This document shows positions 53,775 through 63,399 of a DNA stretch of 64,000 nucleotides, piece by piece. This DNA comes from Halothece sp. PCC 7418. Its GTDB lineage: Bacteria > Cyanobacteriota > Cyanobacteriia > Cyanobacteriales > Rubidibacteraceae. Position numbers and translations under genes: made by a program. The notes below the pieces were generated by a model that was not told where the DNA came from, searched no databases, and saw nothing but the letters and a program-made list of their open reading frames with translations. How positions within the stretch are numbered: position 1 is the stretch's first letter; each line of letters opens with the position of its first letter. Where the stretch lies: NCBI RefSeq assembly GCF_000317635.1, contig NC_019779.1:682001-746000 (forward strand). Direction: 5' to 3'.

Positions 53775-54317
53775 GTGCAGAAATTACTCCAAGTTGCGGA
53801 AATTATTCAGACTCTAAATCGTTGGATCGGGAAATTCGCTTACTGGCTAGTCCTAATCATGGTCGCCGTGGGCGGATGGAATGTTGTAGGACGCTATGTG
53901 GGAAAATGGATCGGTCAACCGCTTACGTCTAATGCCTTGATTGAGATTCAATGGTATTTATTTGATCTGGTTTTTCTGTTAGGCGCTGCTTATACCCTCC
54001 AGAAAAACGGTCATGTGCGCGTAGATATTATCTATAAAAACTTTGGAGAAAAAGGACGCGCGATCGCGAATTTAATCGGAACTCTTTTATTTTTAATTCC
54101 GTTTTCCTTAATGGTGATTTATTTTTCTTGGGGAACCATTGTTAACTCTTGGCAAATCTTAGAAATGTCTCCCGATCCAGGCGGTTTACCCCGTTATCCG
54201 ATAAAATCAATGATTATTGTTAGTTTTGCCTTGCTGCTTTTACAAGGTTTTGCTGATACGATTAATAATCTCGCCATCATCATGAACCTGACACAACCCC
54301 AAGAAAATCATGAATAG
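53775..54317 (+). CDS. TRAP transporter small permease (DctQ-like)
   Basis: The 180-residue protein (GTG start) has four membrane helices and the DctQ core (WYLFDLVFLLGAAYTLQKNGHVRVDI). It pairs with the large permease that overlaps its last 8 bp. No DctP binding protein gene lies beside them. Cyanobacterial Gtr systems, a sodium-dependent glutamate uptake type, are one parallel. Confidence 0.87.
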   Translation: MQKLLQVAEIIQTLNRWIGKFAYWLVLIMVAVGGWNVVGRYVGKWIGQPLTSNALIEIQWYLFDLVFLLGAAYTLQKNGHVRVDIIYKNFGEKGRAIANLIGTLLFLIPFSLMVIYFSWGTIVNSWQILEMSPDPGGLPRYPIKSMIIVSFALLLLQGFADTINNLAIIMNLTQPQENHE

Positions 54318-55641
54318 TGATTGGTTAGGACTGACAATGTTTGCTGGGGCATTTGCCTTTCTTCTCCTCGGCTACCCCGTTGCTTTTGCCCTTGGCGGTG
54401 TTGCGATTTTGTTTGCCCTGATTGGGGTTTCTATGGGCGTTTTTGATCCCGTGTTTCTCTCAGCAATGCCTCAACGGATCTTTGGCATTATGTCCAACTA
54501 TACACTGTTGGCGATTCCTTACTTTATCTTTCTCGGGTCAATGTTAGAAAAGTCGGGAATCGCGGAAAAGTTGCTAGAAACCATGGGCATTTTGTTCGGA
54601 CGATTGCGCGGTGGGTTAGCCCTGGCGGTGGTGATTGTGGGAACATTACTGGCTGCTTCCACAGGAGTCGTTGCAGCGACAGTGGTGGCGATGGGCTTAA
54701 TTTCTCTCCCTGTGATGTTACGCTACGGCTATGATAAGGGTTTAGCAACAGGAGTGATTGCTGCCTCGGGAACATTGGGTCAAATTGTTCCCCCGAGTGT
54801 TGTGTTAGTGGTATTGGGGGATCAATTAGGGGTTTCGGTGGGTGATTTGTTTATCGGTTCGTTGATTCCAGGATTATTGATGGCAACCGCCTTTGCACTC
54901 CACATTATTATTATTGCTTTAATCAAACCAGAATTTGCCCCAGCGTTACCGCAAGAAGTAAGAAATATTGGGGGAAAAGCCTTAAGGAAACAAGTCTTAG
55001 CAGTGATGATTCCCCCATTGCTGTTGATTATTTTAGTTTTAGGGAGTATCTTTTTTGGCATTGCCACCCCAACGGAAGCCGGTGCAGTAGGATGTTTAGG
55101 CGCGATCGCGCTGGCTGCCATTAACAGTCAACTCAACTGGGCTGCCCTGAAACAAGTCTGTGAGGCAACCTTACGCATTACCAGCATGGTGATGTTTATT
55201 CTGTTGGGATCCACTGCCTTTAGCCTTGTCTTTCGCGGATTAGACGGCGATCGCGTAATGTTTGATCTTCTCTCTAACCTCCCTGGTGAAGAAATCGGCT
55301 TTCTCGTCACCAGCTTACTCACTGTTTTTATCCTCGGCTTTTTTATTGACTTTTTTGAAATCGCTTTTATTGTTATCCCCATCCTGCTTCCTGTCGCAGA
55401 AGCCCTTAATATTGATTTGGTTTGGTTTGGGGTTGTCTTTGGGGCAAATCTACAAACATCTTTTCTCACTCCTCCCTTTGGTTTTGCCCTCTTTTACCTA
55501 CGAGGGGTTGCGCCACCAGAAATTAAAACTCAAGATATTTATCGGGGAGTCATTCCCTTTATTATTATTCAAATTCTCGTATTAATTTTAATCATTACTT
55601 TTCCACAGTTGGTCAATATTCTGCTGGGCGTTAAAAATTAA
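54310..55641 (+). CDS. TRAP transporter large permease (DctM-like)
   Basis: The 443-residue protein has about twelve membrane helices and DctM motifs (ASTGVVAATVVAMGLISLP; GTLGQIVPPSVVLVVLG; IATPTEAGAVGCLGA). Forms the ion-coupled translocation unit with DctQ; overlaps it by 8 bp. The solute receptor must be encoded elsewhere. Confidence 0.9.
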   Translation: MNSDWLGLTMFAGAFAFLLLGYPVAFALGGVAILFALIGVSMGVFDPVFLSAMPQRIFGIMSNYTLLAIPYFIFLGSMLEKSGIAEKLLETMGILFGRLRGGLALAVVIVGTLLAASTGVVAATVVAMGLISLPVMLRYGYDKGLATGVIAASGTLGQIVPPSVVLVVLGDQLGVSVGDLFIGSLIPGLLMATAFALHIIIIALIKPEFAPALPQEVRNIGGKALRKQVLAVMIPPLLLIILVLGSIFFGIATPTEAGAVGCLGAIALAAINSQLNWAALKQVCEATLRITSMVMFILLGSTAFSLVFRGLDGDRVMFDLLSNLPGEEIGFLVTSLLTVFILGFFIDFFEIAFIVIPILLPVAEALNIDLVWFGVVFGANLQTSFLTPPFGFALFYLRGVAPPEIKTQDIYRGVIPFIIIQILVLILIITFPQLVNILLGVKN

Positions 55642-55685
55642 GCTCATCTTTGACCCTAGACCCGTCAATTAAAAATTGACAGCAA

Positions 55686-57068
55686 CTAGCGATTAGCGCG
55701 ACTATACCAACGCATAATAACTTTTCCTAAACGATGGGGATCATGACGAACATGACCGTGAATCGTATCTTCAAACATAATGTTAGCTAAGACTAAACGA
55801 CGGTTAAAACGGGCAATTTCTTCTCGATCCACATACACAGGATGAGAATTTTCTGCAGCGTAACGTTGTAAACTTTCTGGACTAGGGGAACGACTATGGG
55901 CTAAAACTGCATTAAATAAAGGAGCGTGTGAAACTTGGTCTAACGCTTGAATATGGTCAGAGACGGTATAACCATCTGTTTCTCCAGGTTGGGTCATAAT
56001 ATTACAAATATACAGACGAGGAACACGACTGTTTAAAAGAGCATCCCGAATTTCTGGAACGAGTAAATTGGGAATAATGCTTGTATAAAGACTACCTGGT
56101 CCGATGAGAATCAGATCGGCTTCTTCGAGTGCGGTCACTGCTGCAGGAAGGGCGGGTGGATTTTCAGGATGACAGCCAAGATGGATAATTTTTCCCCCTG
56201 CTTCTGAAATATGAGATTCCCCTTCAATAATGCGCCCATCTTCCATTTCCGCCCATAAATTAACATCAGAAAGGGTTGCAGGGAGGACACGCCCTCTTAC
56301 TGCTAAAACTTTAGAACTCGCCGCGATCGCTGCTTCTAAATCCCCTGTAATATTATTCATAGCAGAGAGAAATAAATTACCAAAGCTATGTCCGCTTAAG
56401 CCTTCTCCTGTGTTAAAGCGATATTGAAATAATTCGGTTAATAACTTCTCTTCGTCTGCTAATGCAGCCAGACAGTTGCGAATATCCCCAGGGGGTAACA
56501 TTCCCTGTTCCCGCCTCAATCTTCCCGAAGACCCCCCATCATCGGCAACGGTAACAATTGCGGTAATATTAGCACTATAGGCTTTAATCCCTCGTAATAG
56601 GGTGGAAAGTCCTGTTCCTCCGCCAATGGCTACAATTTTCGGTCCTTTAACCAGTCGGCGGTGCGTGGTGAGAACATCAATTAATTCTTTATCTTGATCG
56701 GGGTTTAAAACTTCGGTAATCGAACCAACCGTGCGCGATTGTCCCCAGAAAATGAGAAATAAACCGAGGAGAATTGCTAATGGACCTGAAATATAACTGG
56801 GTAAAATGTCAGCAATCGCTTCGAGAATCCCCGAGGTAAACTCAATCAGATAAAAAATCGGGGTTAAATTTGCCCAGATCGCCAGTCCCACACTGGTTAA
56901 CAATACTCCTAAAACACTAATCAATAACCAGCGTTTAATAAAAATCCCAGGCGCTAACCACATAAACCAGCGATTTCGGCGACGGGTTGTAGCATTAGCA
57001 ACATTTTTCGGTTTGGGATACGGTTTACCTTTTAACTGACGGCGCACTCGTTTGATTAAACCTGTCAT
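55686..57068 (-). CDS. yvcK: YvcK/CofD-like gluconeogenesis factor with N-terminal membrane anchor
   Basis: The protein is about 460 residues from ATG 57068 ([11 protein letters not shown]); a longer frame to 57152 is less likely. Two membrane segments (about 50-75 and 95-120) precede the CofD-like domain: [42 protein letters not shown] and [17 protein letters not shown]. Soluble YvcK binds UDP-sugars and links carbon flux to cell-wall synthesis; cyanobacterial forms have the extra anchor. FetB starts on the same strand 85 bp upstream of this start. Confidence 0.88.
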   Translation of the reverse strand: MTGLIKRVRRQLKGKPYPKPKNVANATTRRRNRWFMWLAPGIFIKRWLLISVLGVLLTSVGLAIWANLTPIFYLIEFTSGILEAIADILPSYISGPLAILLGLFLIFWGQSRTVGSITEVLNPDQDKELIDVLTTHRRLVKGPKIVAIGGGTGLSTLLRGIKAYSANITAIVTVADDGGSSGRLRREQGMLPPGDIRNCLAALADEEKLLTELFQYRFNTGEGLSGHSFGNLFLSAMNNITGDLEAAIAASSKVLAVRGRVLPATLSDVNLWAEMEDGRIIEGESHISEAGGKIIHLGCHPENPPALPAAVTALEEADLILIGPGSLYTSIIPNLLVPEIRDALLNSRVPRLYICNIMTQPGETDGYTVSDHIQALDQVSHAPLFNAVLAHSRSPSPESLQRYAAENSHPVYVDREEIARFNRRLVLANIMFEDTIHGHVRHDPHRLGKVIMRWYSRANR

Positions 57069-57153
57069 AGGCAGTTCCTCATCGGATGTGAAGTCGGGAA
57101 TCAGTTCCTCTACAGCACACTTTAGCCTATGAAAAACGTTAGATAAAAACAAT

Positions 57154-57924
57154 TTAAATCCGTAATTGCGCTTGTGGCGTGAAACATTGACGATAAATCC
57201 CAGTGGTAACCAGAGAAGCCGTTAAAAGATTGGCAAGGGCAAGACTAAACAAGACTAAAATTTGATAAGAGATAGCGTTTAATGGGGTGACTCCGCCCAA
57301 CAGTTGACCCGTTAGAATGCCAGGTAAGGTGACAATTCCCACTAATGCCATTTGATTTAAGTTGGGTAAAATCCCCGCGCGGATGGCTTGACGACGATAC
57401 TGCGCGATCGCGCGTTGGGGAGAAGCCCCTAAACACAAATGCGTCTCAATTTCTCCGCGATTGGTTTCAATGGCGTTGACGAATCTTTCTCCCGCGATCG
57501 TTCCCCCATTCACTGCATTCCCAATAATAATCCCCGCTAAAGGAATCCAATATTGCGGGTCATACCATGTTGGCGGTTGCACAATCAACAGCATGACATA
57601 ACCGAGAGTTACCGCAGTGGTCAATAGTAAACTTCCGCCCACCAGCCAGAATAAGTGCGATAGCTTTTTAGAAATTCGATTTTGCGCGATCGTGGTCGCC
57701 ACAACAACCATCACCAGTAACACGCCAAAAACCCCCCATACGGTTTTTAGAGTAAAAATCAACTCTAGAATATAGCCCACTGCTACTAACTGCAAAAAGG
57801 CGCGTCCCGCACTGAGAAACAGTTGTCCTTCTAAGCCTAACTGTTGCCAACGGGAGAGCCCGAGCGCGAGAATAATGAGAACAAGGGTTAGGATTAAATC
57901 TAGCGTATCTAGTTCAATTAACAT
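57154..57924 (-). CDS. fetB: FetB-like ABC transporter permease (UPF0014)
   Basis: The 256-residue protein has seven or so membrane helices and UPF0014 motifs ([50 protein letters not shown]). FetAB exports iron in E. coli. The ATPase FetA is not next to it. Divergent from the Uma2 gene. Confidence 0.85.
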   Translation of the reverse strand: MLIELDTLDLILTLVLIILALGLSRWQQLGLEGQLFLSAGRAFLQLVAVGYILELIFTLKTVWGVFGVLLVMVVVATTIAQNRISKKLSHLFWLVGGSLLLTTAVTLGYVMLLIVQPPTWYDPQYWIPLAGIIIGNAVNGGTIAGERFVNAIETNRGEIETHLCLGASPQRAIAQYRRQAIRAGILPNLNQMALVGIVTLPGILTGQLLGGVTPLNAISYQILVLFSLALANLLTASLVTTGIYRQCFTPQAQLRI

Positions 57925-57952
57925 TAAAGAAAATCAAGGTGTAATTTGGCTT

Positions 57953-58588
57953 ATGCTCATTACTATTAGTGAAGATACTTTAACTTTATCATCAGGTGAT
58001 GCAGTGATTTTCCCTGATCAGACTTGGCAGGATTATGAACACTTACTGAAGCTACGTCAAGACAAAGTAATTCCTAAACTCTCTTTTAATTCAAAAACCC
58101 AAGAAATTCGTTTGATGTCTCCTTTACCCAGTCATGGAAAACGCATTGATCTCCTCAGAGATTTAGTAAAAATGCTTTTATATCAAAACGGAAAAGATTG
58201 GGAGTGTTTTGACCCGATTACCTTAAAGATACCACCCCAAGCAGGAGTCGAACCTGATACCTGTTTTTATATCCAAAATCGGCAAGCTATCTTAGGAAAA
58301 GAAAGAATTAATCTAGCCATTGATCCACCCCCTGATTTAGCAATTGAAGTTGATCTTAGCTCAATTACTGATCTAGGCGCTTATGAGATACTGAAAGTAC
58401 CTGAATTATGGATTTATCGTCAAGGAGTATTAAAGGTTTATCTCTTAGCAGGAGAAAGTTATCACGAAAGTGCAGTCAGTGGTTTATTTCCTGAAATTGA
58501 TATTCCGAAAATTTTACCGAAATATGTTGAATTAGGATGGAATGAGGGATCAAGTGTCGCTTTACGTCAGTTTGAAACATCTCTTTAG
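57953..58588 (+). CDS. Uma2 family (PD-(D/E)XK-like) protein
   Basis: The protein is about 211 residues from ATG 57953. Uma2 features: TWQDYEHLLKLRQDK, IRLMSPLPSHGKRIDLL, VEPDTCFYIQN and LAIEVDLSSITD, giving the D..E-x-K-like core with E-V-D in place of E-x-K. These genes are multiplied in cyanobacteria and are thought to be nuclease-fold proteins of unknown role. Not a proven endonuclease. Confidence 0.83.
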   Translation: MLITISEDTLTLSSGDAVIFPDQTWQDYEHLLKLRQDKVIPKLSFNSKTQEIRLMSPLPSHGKRIDLLRDLVKMLLYQNGKDWECFDPITLKIPPQAGVEPDTCFYIQNRQAILGKERINLAIDPPPDLAIEVDLSSITDLGAYEILKVPELWIYRQGVLKVYLLAGESYHESAVSGLFPEIDIPKILPKYVELGWNEGSSVALRQFETSL

Positions 58589-58847
58589 TTTAGAGTTTGC
58601 TGAAAAAAGCGCGATCGCAACTTGCTTTGTAAACCCAAATGCTAACGACGCTGATACTATTTTAGGCTTATTAACACTACTCGCAACAGGTTGTTTTTCT
58701 TTTGATTGTAAACTACGCGCATTTATCGGCTCATGTTCAGTTCCATTTTCTGGTTGAATTTTGTAATACTCTACTAGGGTTGTCTCAATAAAATAAGCCT
58801 CTTTACTACTTGCAACAGTAAGCAATTTCTGTGGGTAGTTTTATAAA

Positions 58848-59610
58848 TTATGCTCGCAGTGGTAAACCATTTTTTCTATAATCTAAGTTGAGAAAATAAA
58901 TAGTAATCACTGTGATAAAATAATGAACACTTAAAGCTAACAAAAAGTACGTTGAAGGCAAGATAATAAAAAGAAAGGAAACCCAATAATTCCAACTTAG
59001 AATTTGTGGTAAAGCAAAACTAATAATTCCCGAAATTATAAAAATAAAAAACGATACAATTAACCCGAAAAATCCAATCAAGAAAAAGTGATAAAAACTT
59101 TCCACCACCTTCCTTTTACTAAATTCTTACTATATGTAAAAGCATTTAGTTTACAGTTCCGCAAACAAATTGACTGCCACAAAAACTAAAGAGAGTTGAT
59201 AAATAAATTCCAAGAATAATCAATAGTAGAAAACCAATCCCAGTTATAATTGTTAAAATTAAAGTAATAATGATGATAATTAATGTTTTACTCAATGCTT
59301 TTTTGAATGCTAGCTTAAGTTGACTCTGATTATTCAGGACTGTCTGTTCTGTAACAATATATGGAATCAAAATTAGTGTTAGTTCTATTAAAGCTGTCAA
59401 AAAATATAAAATAAAGAAAATATTATCAATCCAATCACTAAACATGAATTGAGGCAATGAGTCGAGTAATACTAAAATCAATGCTATGAGTGGTCTAATT
59501 ATTGATAAAACAAAAAAGAGTTTAAGATTTGCCTTAAAAATATTCCATCCAATCTTAAGATTTTGAATAAAGCTAATATCTAAGTCTAGTAATTTATTTT
59601 GATAAGCCAT
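58848..59610 (-). pseudogene. multi-pass membrane protein split by two homopolymer frameshifts
   Basis: The minus strand encodes one protein in three frames. Residues 1-154 start at 59610 (MAYQNKLLDLDISFIQNLKI) and end LFSFCGSQFVCGTVN. The next frame gives KLNAFTYSKNLVKGRWWKVF, then the third reads LIGFFGLIVSFFIFIISG to TIYFLNLDYRKNGLPLRA. One base is missing in A3 (plus 59150-59152) and one in T5 (plus 59083-59087). Joined it is about 254 residues with six membrane helices, of the DUF975/integral membrane type with a WKVF amphipathic segment. Function unknown. Confidence 0.72.
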
Positions 59611-59777
59611 ATTATATTGACCTTTTTGGGTGAGGCTTTATTAAACTACTAAATTCTAGTATCATATTTATATGATAAAGAGCATATAGATTTAGATGTA
59701 TAAAACATATAGTAAAATGATCTGAATTGTAAAAAGTGAATCTACTGACTTTGTCCAAGTTGATCGGTCCTCGGGGT

Positions 59778-59822
59778 GAGATGAGTAATCTCTTGCTCGG
59801 CTCAGTAGGATAAGTTATCCTA
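59778..59822. promoter_or_regulatory. candidate operator of the toxin-antitoxin operon
   Basis: Two inverted repeats lie just upstream of the antitoxin: GAGAT-gagta-ATCTC at 59778-59792 and the perfect TAGGATAA-g-TTATCCTA at 59806-59822. RHH antitoxins bind such palindromes to repress their own operon. Ribosome site AGGAGGT follows at 59829. Confidence 0.6.
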
Positions 59823-59841
59823 CGATTAGGAGGTAAGAGCC

Positions 59842-60072
59842 ATGAAAACGAAAGTCTCGGCAACCATTGATTCCGAACTGTTAGCGAAACTAGAGCAGCA
59901 GACAGGAATGACGCGAAGCCAGCTGTTAGAATCCGCGTTGCGGTACTACCAAAGTTCCCTGATTCAGCAAGAATTAGAGACATTCTACTCCCAGCATGAG
60001 GAAACCGCAGATGAACAATATGCTGCGGATGTGGCTCAGATGAATGTGGATGCAGCGGTTTCCGATGACTAA
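59842..60072 (+). CDS. RHH antitoxin of a MazF-type toxin-antitoxin pair
   Basis: The 76-residue protein has an RHH/CopG N-terminus (KVSATIDSELLAKLEQQTGM; TRSQLLESALRYY) and an acidic C-terminal tail suited to toxin binding. Strong AGGAGGT ribosome site. Its last 8 bp overlap the toxin start, so the pair is coupled with antitoxin first. Confidence 0.87.
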   Translation: MKTKVSATIDSELLAKLEQQTGMTRSQLLESALRYYQSSLIQQELETFYSQHEETADEQYAADVAQMNVDAAVSDD

Positions 60073-60415
60073 GCCGGTTTTACAAGGAGAAGTCTATCTG
60101 TTTAAAGCGGTTTCCAGTAGTGGAGACAGTAAGAAACGCCCTTGGGTGATTGTCTCCGAAAACATCCGCAATCAGTACAGCCGTACCGTGTTAGCAGTTC
60201 CCTTTACATCCGATGCGACCAATATTCCCCCGACACGAGTGCGGATTCCGAAAGGAGAAGGCGGATTGGCGGTGGATTCGGTGGCGATGTGCGATCGCAT
60301 GACAACTTTGAAAAAAACTTTGCTAGAACGGGGTCCCTATGGTGGGATGATTGCTTCTGATTACCTGTCCCAAATTCAGGAGGCGGTGCTGATCGCTTTG
60401 GGACGATATTCTTAG
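60065..60415 (+). CDS. MazF/PemK-type endoribonuclease toxin
   Basis: The protein is about 116 residues from ATG 60065. PemK/MazF motifs: GEVYLFKAVSSSGDSKKRPW (the conserved G-[DE]-V and RPW) and TVLAVPFTSD with the catalytic Thr/Ser region, ending MCDRMTTLKKTLLERG. MazF toxins cut mRNA at short sequences. An ATG 21 bp earlier lies inside the antitoxin and is less likely. Confidence 0.87.
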   Translation: MTKPVLQGEVYLFKAVSSSGDSKKRPWVIVSENIRNQYSRTVLAVPFTSDATNIPPTRVRIPKGEGGLAVDSVAMCDRMTTLKKTLLERGPYGGMIASDYLSQIQEAVLIALGRYS

Positions 60416-60495
60416 AGGATTGGTAAATGTAATGGAAGAGGTGGGGCGGGAAACGGTACAAGCAGATGTGACGGTGGCTCAAAGATATCTTGAGT

Positions 60496-61935
60496 CTATC
60501 GCTTGCTTCTCACGCAGCGATCGCAGCGACCACAATAAAACCCTTTTGCTTGTTCATTAAACCCAAATGCAGACAGTAAAAATTGCCAACGACACTGGCG
60601 AGTGGAAAGATACTGTTGCATCTGTTTGGGTTGTTGTAAAAGGTTTGGTGGATTAGATCTTTTTCCTTTTTGCGGTAACAGTCGATAATGAAACGGGTCT
60701 AGCCATTCTAATTGGTTTAAACTGTGTAAGAGAGAAAGGGCAATTAAGCCATGAGGAGACATTTGTTCAACAGTGTTGATATTACCTTCTCGGGGAATGT
60801 GTTTTGTTAGTTCCCTGGCTTTTTGGTATTGTTGACGCAGTTTTTGGATAAAATAGCGTTCTCGTTGTTTATCTTCCGGATAAAGTAAGCCTGTAGGTTC
60901 ACTGACTAAGGTTAAAGCCGTGGCGATGTTACCGTCTCTTCCTCCGCGTCCAATTTCTTGGAGGTATTCTGAAAGTAATAAGGGCGGTTGATAGTGAATG
61001 ACCCACCTTAAGTTTGGCTTATTAATCCCCATCCCAAAGGCGCAAGTGGCGTTAACAAATTGTATCTTTCCCTCTAGCCAGTCTTGTTCAATGTTACGAC
61101 GTTCAGAAGGGCTTAACCCCGCGTGGTAGGCTGCACTATGATAGCCGAGAGAATTTAACCATTGGCTGAGGGTTTCTGTGGTGGCGCGCGATCGCGCATA
61201 AATTAATCCTGATTGTTGTTTACGCGATACAATAAACCCAATCAGCTTTTTCTTCCGTTGCGCTGGCGTACACACCCGCTTCACCTGTAGTCGTAAGTTA
61301 TTCCGATACGGACTTTGCTGGAAATAAATCGGGTCACGCAGTTGTAAACAGGTTTCAATGGTTTTCTGTGCAATGGGATCAGCGGTCGCCGTAAACGCAG
61401 CCACTGCAATTTGACTTCCTTCTGGCTTGGCTTGTAATAAGCGCGATCGCGCCACCCCTAACCGCCGATACGCAGGACGAAAGGTTTCTCCCCACTGCAC
61501 TAAACAATGGGCTTCATCTAAAATTAAACCATTAATCACTAATTCTGGTGTAATCAGTCTTTCCCAAACGGGGGGACTCAATAACGTTTCTGGGGAAAGA
61601 TACAATAAGCGTAGTGTTTCTAATTGTTTGAGAATTCGTTGACGCTGGAAACGCGGAATTTCGCTATGTAAGGATGCAGCGGGTAACTGGCGCTGCTGTA
61701 ACTCTTGGACTTGATTTTCCATTAACGCTACCAACGGCGAGACGACCAAGGTTAAACCCGTTTGTAATAATGCAGGAAGTTGAAAACAGATGGACTTTCC
61801 GCCACCTGTCGGTAACACGACTAACGCATCTTTTCCTTGTAGCAAACAATCAACGATTTCCCCTTGTGGCGGACGGAAATCAGAATATCCCCATATTGCT
61901 TGCAACTGATCTCGGATTTGCTGGCAGTCCATCAA
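60496..61935 (-). CDS. recQ: RecQ-family ATP-dependent DNA helicase
   Basis: The 479-residue protein has all helicase motifs: Walker A LPTGGGKS, DEAH in LILDEAHCLVQWGE, FTATADP, GLIYARSRATTE and motif VI QEIGRGGRDG. A RecQ-C-terminal zinc region ends the protein (CRWQFLLSAFG, YCGRCDRC). The HRDC domain is absent, so it is a short RecQ, common in cyanobacteria. 3'-5' unwinding in recombination and replication repair is expected. Confidence 0.93.
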   Translation of the reverse strand: MMDCQQIRDQLQAIWGYSDFRPPQGEIVDCLLQGKDALVVLPTGGGKSICFQLPALLQTGLTLVVSPLVALMENQVQELQQRQLPAASLHSEIPRFQRQRILKQLETLRLLYLSPETLLSPPVWERLITPELVINGLILDEAHCLVQWGETFRPAYRRLGVARSRLLQAKPEGSQIAVAAFTATADPIAQKTIETCLQLRDPIYFQQSPYRNNLRLQVKRVCTPAQRKKKLIGFIVSRKQQSGLIYARSRATTETLSQWLNSLGYHSAAYHAGLSPSERRNIEQDWLEGKIQFVNATCAFGMGINKPNLRWVIHYQPPLLLSEYLQEIGRGGRDGNIATALTLVSEPTGLLYPEDKQRERYFIQKLRQQYQKARELTKHIPREGNINTVEQMSPHGLIALSLLHSLNQLEWLDPFHYRLLPQKGKRSNPPNLLQQPKQMQQYLSTRQCRWQFLLSAFGFNEQAKGFYCGRCDRCVRSKR

Positions 61936-61969
61936 CCGTTAAACTGAGTAAAGAGGAATACAATAAAAA

Positions 61970-62368
61970 ATGTCTATGACTCAGGCTAATCTTACAACTA
62001 ATTTAAGCGCGATCGATAATGAACTCTCGAAGCGTCATATTAATCTCGATCCAGGTGGCTATTTTATTATCTATGTTGATCGAGAAGCGGGTTTAATTTG
62101 TGCCAAACACTACAGAAACTTAGTTGACGAGGAAGGGTTTGCTTTACACCCTGTTACAGGGGAACGCCTCTCAGCAAAATGCAATAATAATGATATGGTG
62201 GCAAGTCATATCTACAAAGGGCGCACCGCGAAAGAATTATGTGTCAAACTCTTTGAAGAAGCAGAGCCCTGTCCCGTCACACAATTTAATCATGCTGCTT
62301 ATTTAGGACGGGAGTTTGTGCGTGCCGAAATCGCACTGATACAGGGCAGTGAATACATTCAAGACTAA
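61970..62368 (+). CDS. DUF4346 protein
   Basis: The 132-residue soluble protein matches DUF4346: LDPGGYFIIYVDREAGLICA, HYRNLVDEEG and GRTAKELCVKLFEE. Function unknown. Its stop overlaps the convergent psb32 stop region by 4 bp; divergent from recQ with 35 bp between starts. Confidence 0.8.
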   Translation: MSMTQANLTTNLSAIDNELSKRHINLDPGGYFIIYVDREAGLICAKHYRNLVDEEGFALHPVTGERLSAKCNNNDMVASHIYKGRTAKELCVKLFEEAEPCPVTQFNHAAYLGREFVRAEIALIQGSEYIQD

Positions 62369-63093
62369 TCGGTCAACAAGACATAAGCAAAATAGGTTGC
62401 CATCGGGATGACAGTGGCAGCGACTAATAAGCCAATCACCCAAACGGTGGAACTTTCCGTGTCAGTATCTTCTGCTTTCGTGAAAGTCCCTTCCACGCGG
62501 ATATTGTCTTGTTCTTCTGGTGGACCAGGATCTGGTTCACCCGCTAAAACCGCCCCTAAGCGGTTACTCGCGTTCAAAAAAGCCAGATTATACTTATTAT
62601 CCTCGCGAATGGGAACACCGATTGTATCTTGGACTACACTTGTGGCAATTTCTGGGGGAAGCCGATCTTTGAGTGCTTCACCAACCCGAATCGTGGCATT
62701 ATTGGTAATGGTATCGAAGACTAATAGGACTTTATCTTGCTTTTCTTCTGCGGTGGGATACCATTGACTAAACAACTCATCCGCAAAACTATCAACGGTT
62801 TCCCCGTAGTTTAAGCGTCGAATAACGACTAACTTGACATCAGCGCCCGTGCTATCTTCAATGTCTTGGAGGATTTGATTGAGTTTACTTTCATTAGTCC
62901 GACTGACCACCTCCGCTTGATCCACGACCCAAGTTGATGTCTCTTCACTGACATCAGGGATATCGCGAGGACTGGTCGCTGCTTGGACAGGAAGTGCTGT
63001 CATCAAAAAGAGAAAACAAGGAATCAGTAAAACCAATAACAGCGTTTGATAATGTTTGAGTTTTGTTGCAGTTTGTTGCAAAAGATGTGACAT
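62365..63093 (-). CDS. psb32: TPM-domain protein, Psb32-like
   Basis: The protein is about 242 residues from ATG 63093. A signal segment (LLLVLLIPCFLFLMTALPVQA) is followed by a TPM domain (WVVDQAEVVSRTNESKLNQIL; GADVKLVVIRRLNYGE; KVLLVFDTITNNATIRVGEAL) and a C-terminal membrane helix (VIGLLVAATVIPMATYFAYV). Psb32 protects PSII and speeds its repair under photooxidative stress. A longer frame (to 63153) lacks a better start. Confidence 0.87.
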   Translation of the reverse strand: MSHLLQQTATKLKHYQTLLLVLLIPCFLFLMTALPVQAATSPRDIPDVSEETSTWVVDQAEVVSRTNESKLNQILQDIEDSTGADVKLVVIRRLNYGETVDSFADELFSQWYPTAEEKQDKVLLVFDTITNNATIRVGEALKDRLPPEIATSVVQDTIGVPIREDNKYNLAFLNASNRLGAVLAGEPDPGPPEEQDNIRVEGTFTKAEDTDTESSTVWVIGLLVAATVIPMATYFAYVLLTD

Positions 63094-63146
63094 AACCTTA
63101 ATTTTTGCAGGTAATAATGGCAATTTATCTCGATGTGATGAGAAGA

Positions 63147-63175
63147 CCCCCATTATACCGTCAGGTTAATGGGGG
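63147..63175. repeat. left-end palindrome of tnpB element 4
   Basis: Nine-bp arms CCCCCATTA/TAATGGGGG lie between psb32 and the RHH gene, in the same relative place as 965-985 in element 1. Likely the left end of the fourth tnpB element. Confidence 0.65.
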
Positions 63176-63217
63176 ATGAATCGTCACCCAAACAAATAGA
63201 AGTGCGGTAGCACAACC

Positions 63218-63352
63218 TTAGACAGAAAACTTTAAGCAACGGATAAACTCTCTAAGAATGTCCGTCTTGGTTCTACCTGTCTTTTTAGCATACCTTTCTA
63301 AAATCCTCATTTCCGATTCTTCGATTCTAAGATTTAGTTGAGTCTTAGCCAT
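63218..63352 (-). CDS. 44-residue RHH protein divergent from tnpB
   Basis: MAKTQLNLRIEESEMRILER starts a complete 44-residue ribbon-helix-helix protein ending LREFIRCLKFSV. The strand (TQLNLRIEE) and two helices are typical of small CopG/Arc repressors. It lies 47 bp upstream of, and divergent from, tnpB 4, and inside the presumed element boundary. The start ATG at 63352 has no strong ribosome site. It matches the frame at 1051-1230 beside tnpB 1. A role as repressor of the shared control region is an inference. Confidence 0.75.
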   Translation of the reverse strand: MAKTQLNLRIEESEMRILERYAKKTGRTKTDILREFIRCLKFSV

Positions 63353-63399
63353 GTTGTAAATAAATATGATATATTTTAATCAGTATAGCCTAGTTAATT

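Noticed and set aside
58562-58825. 87-codon minus-strand frame after the Uma2 gene
   Set aside because: Overlaps the Uma2 3' end, has no ribosome site and low-complexity composition. Could be a fragment, but cannot be supported.
59612-59983. 123-codon minus-strand frame over the antitoxin gene
   Set aside because: Shadow of the RHH antitoxin; the plus-strand frame has the ribosome site and family match.
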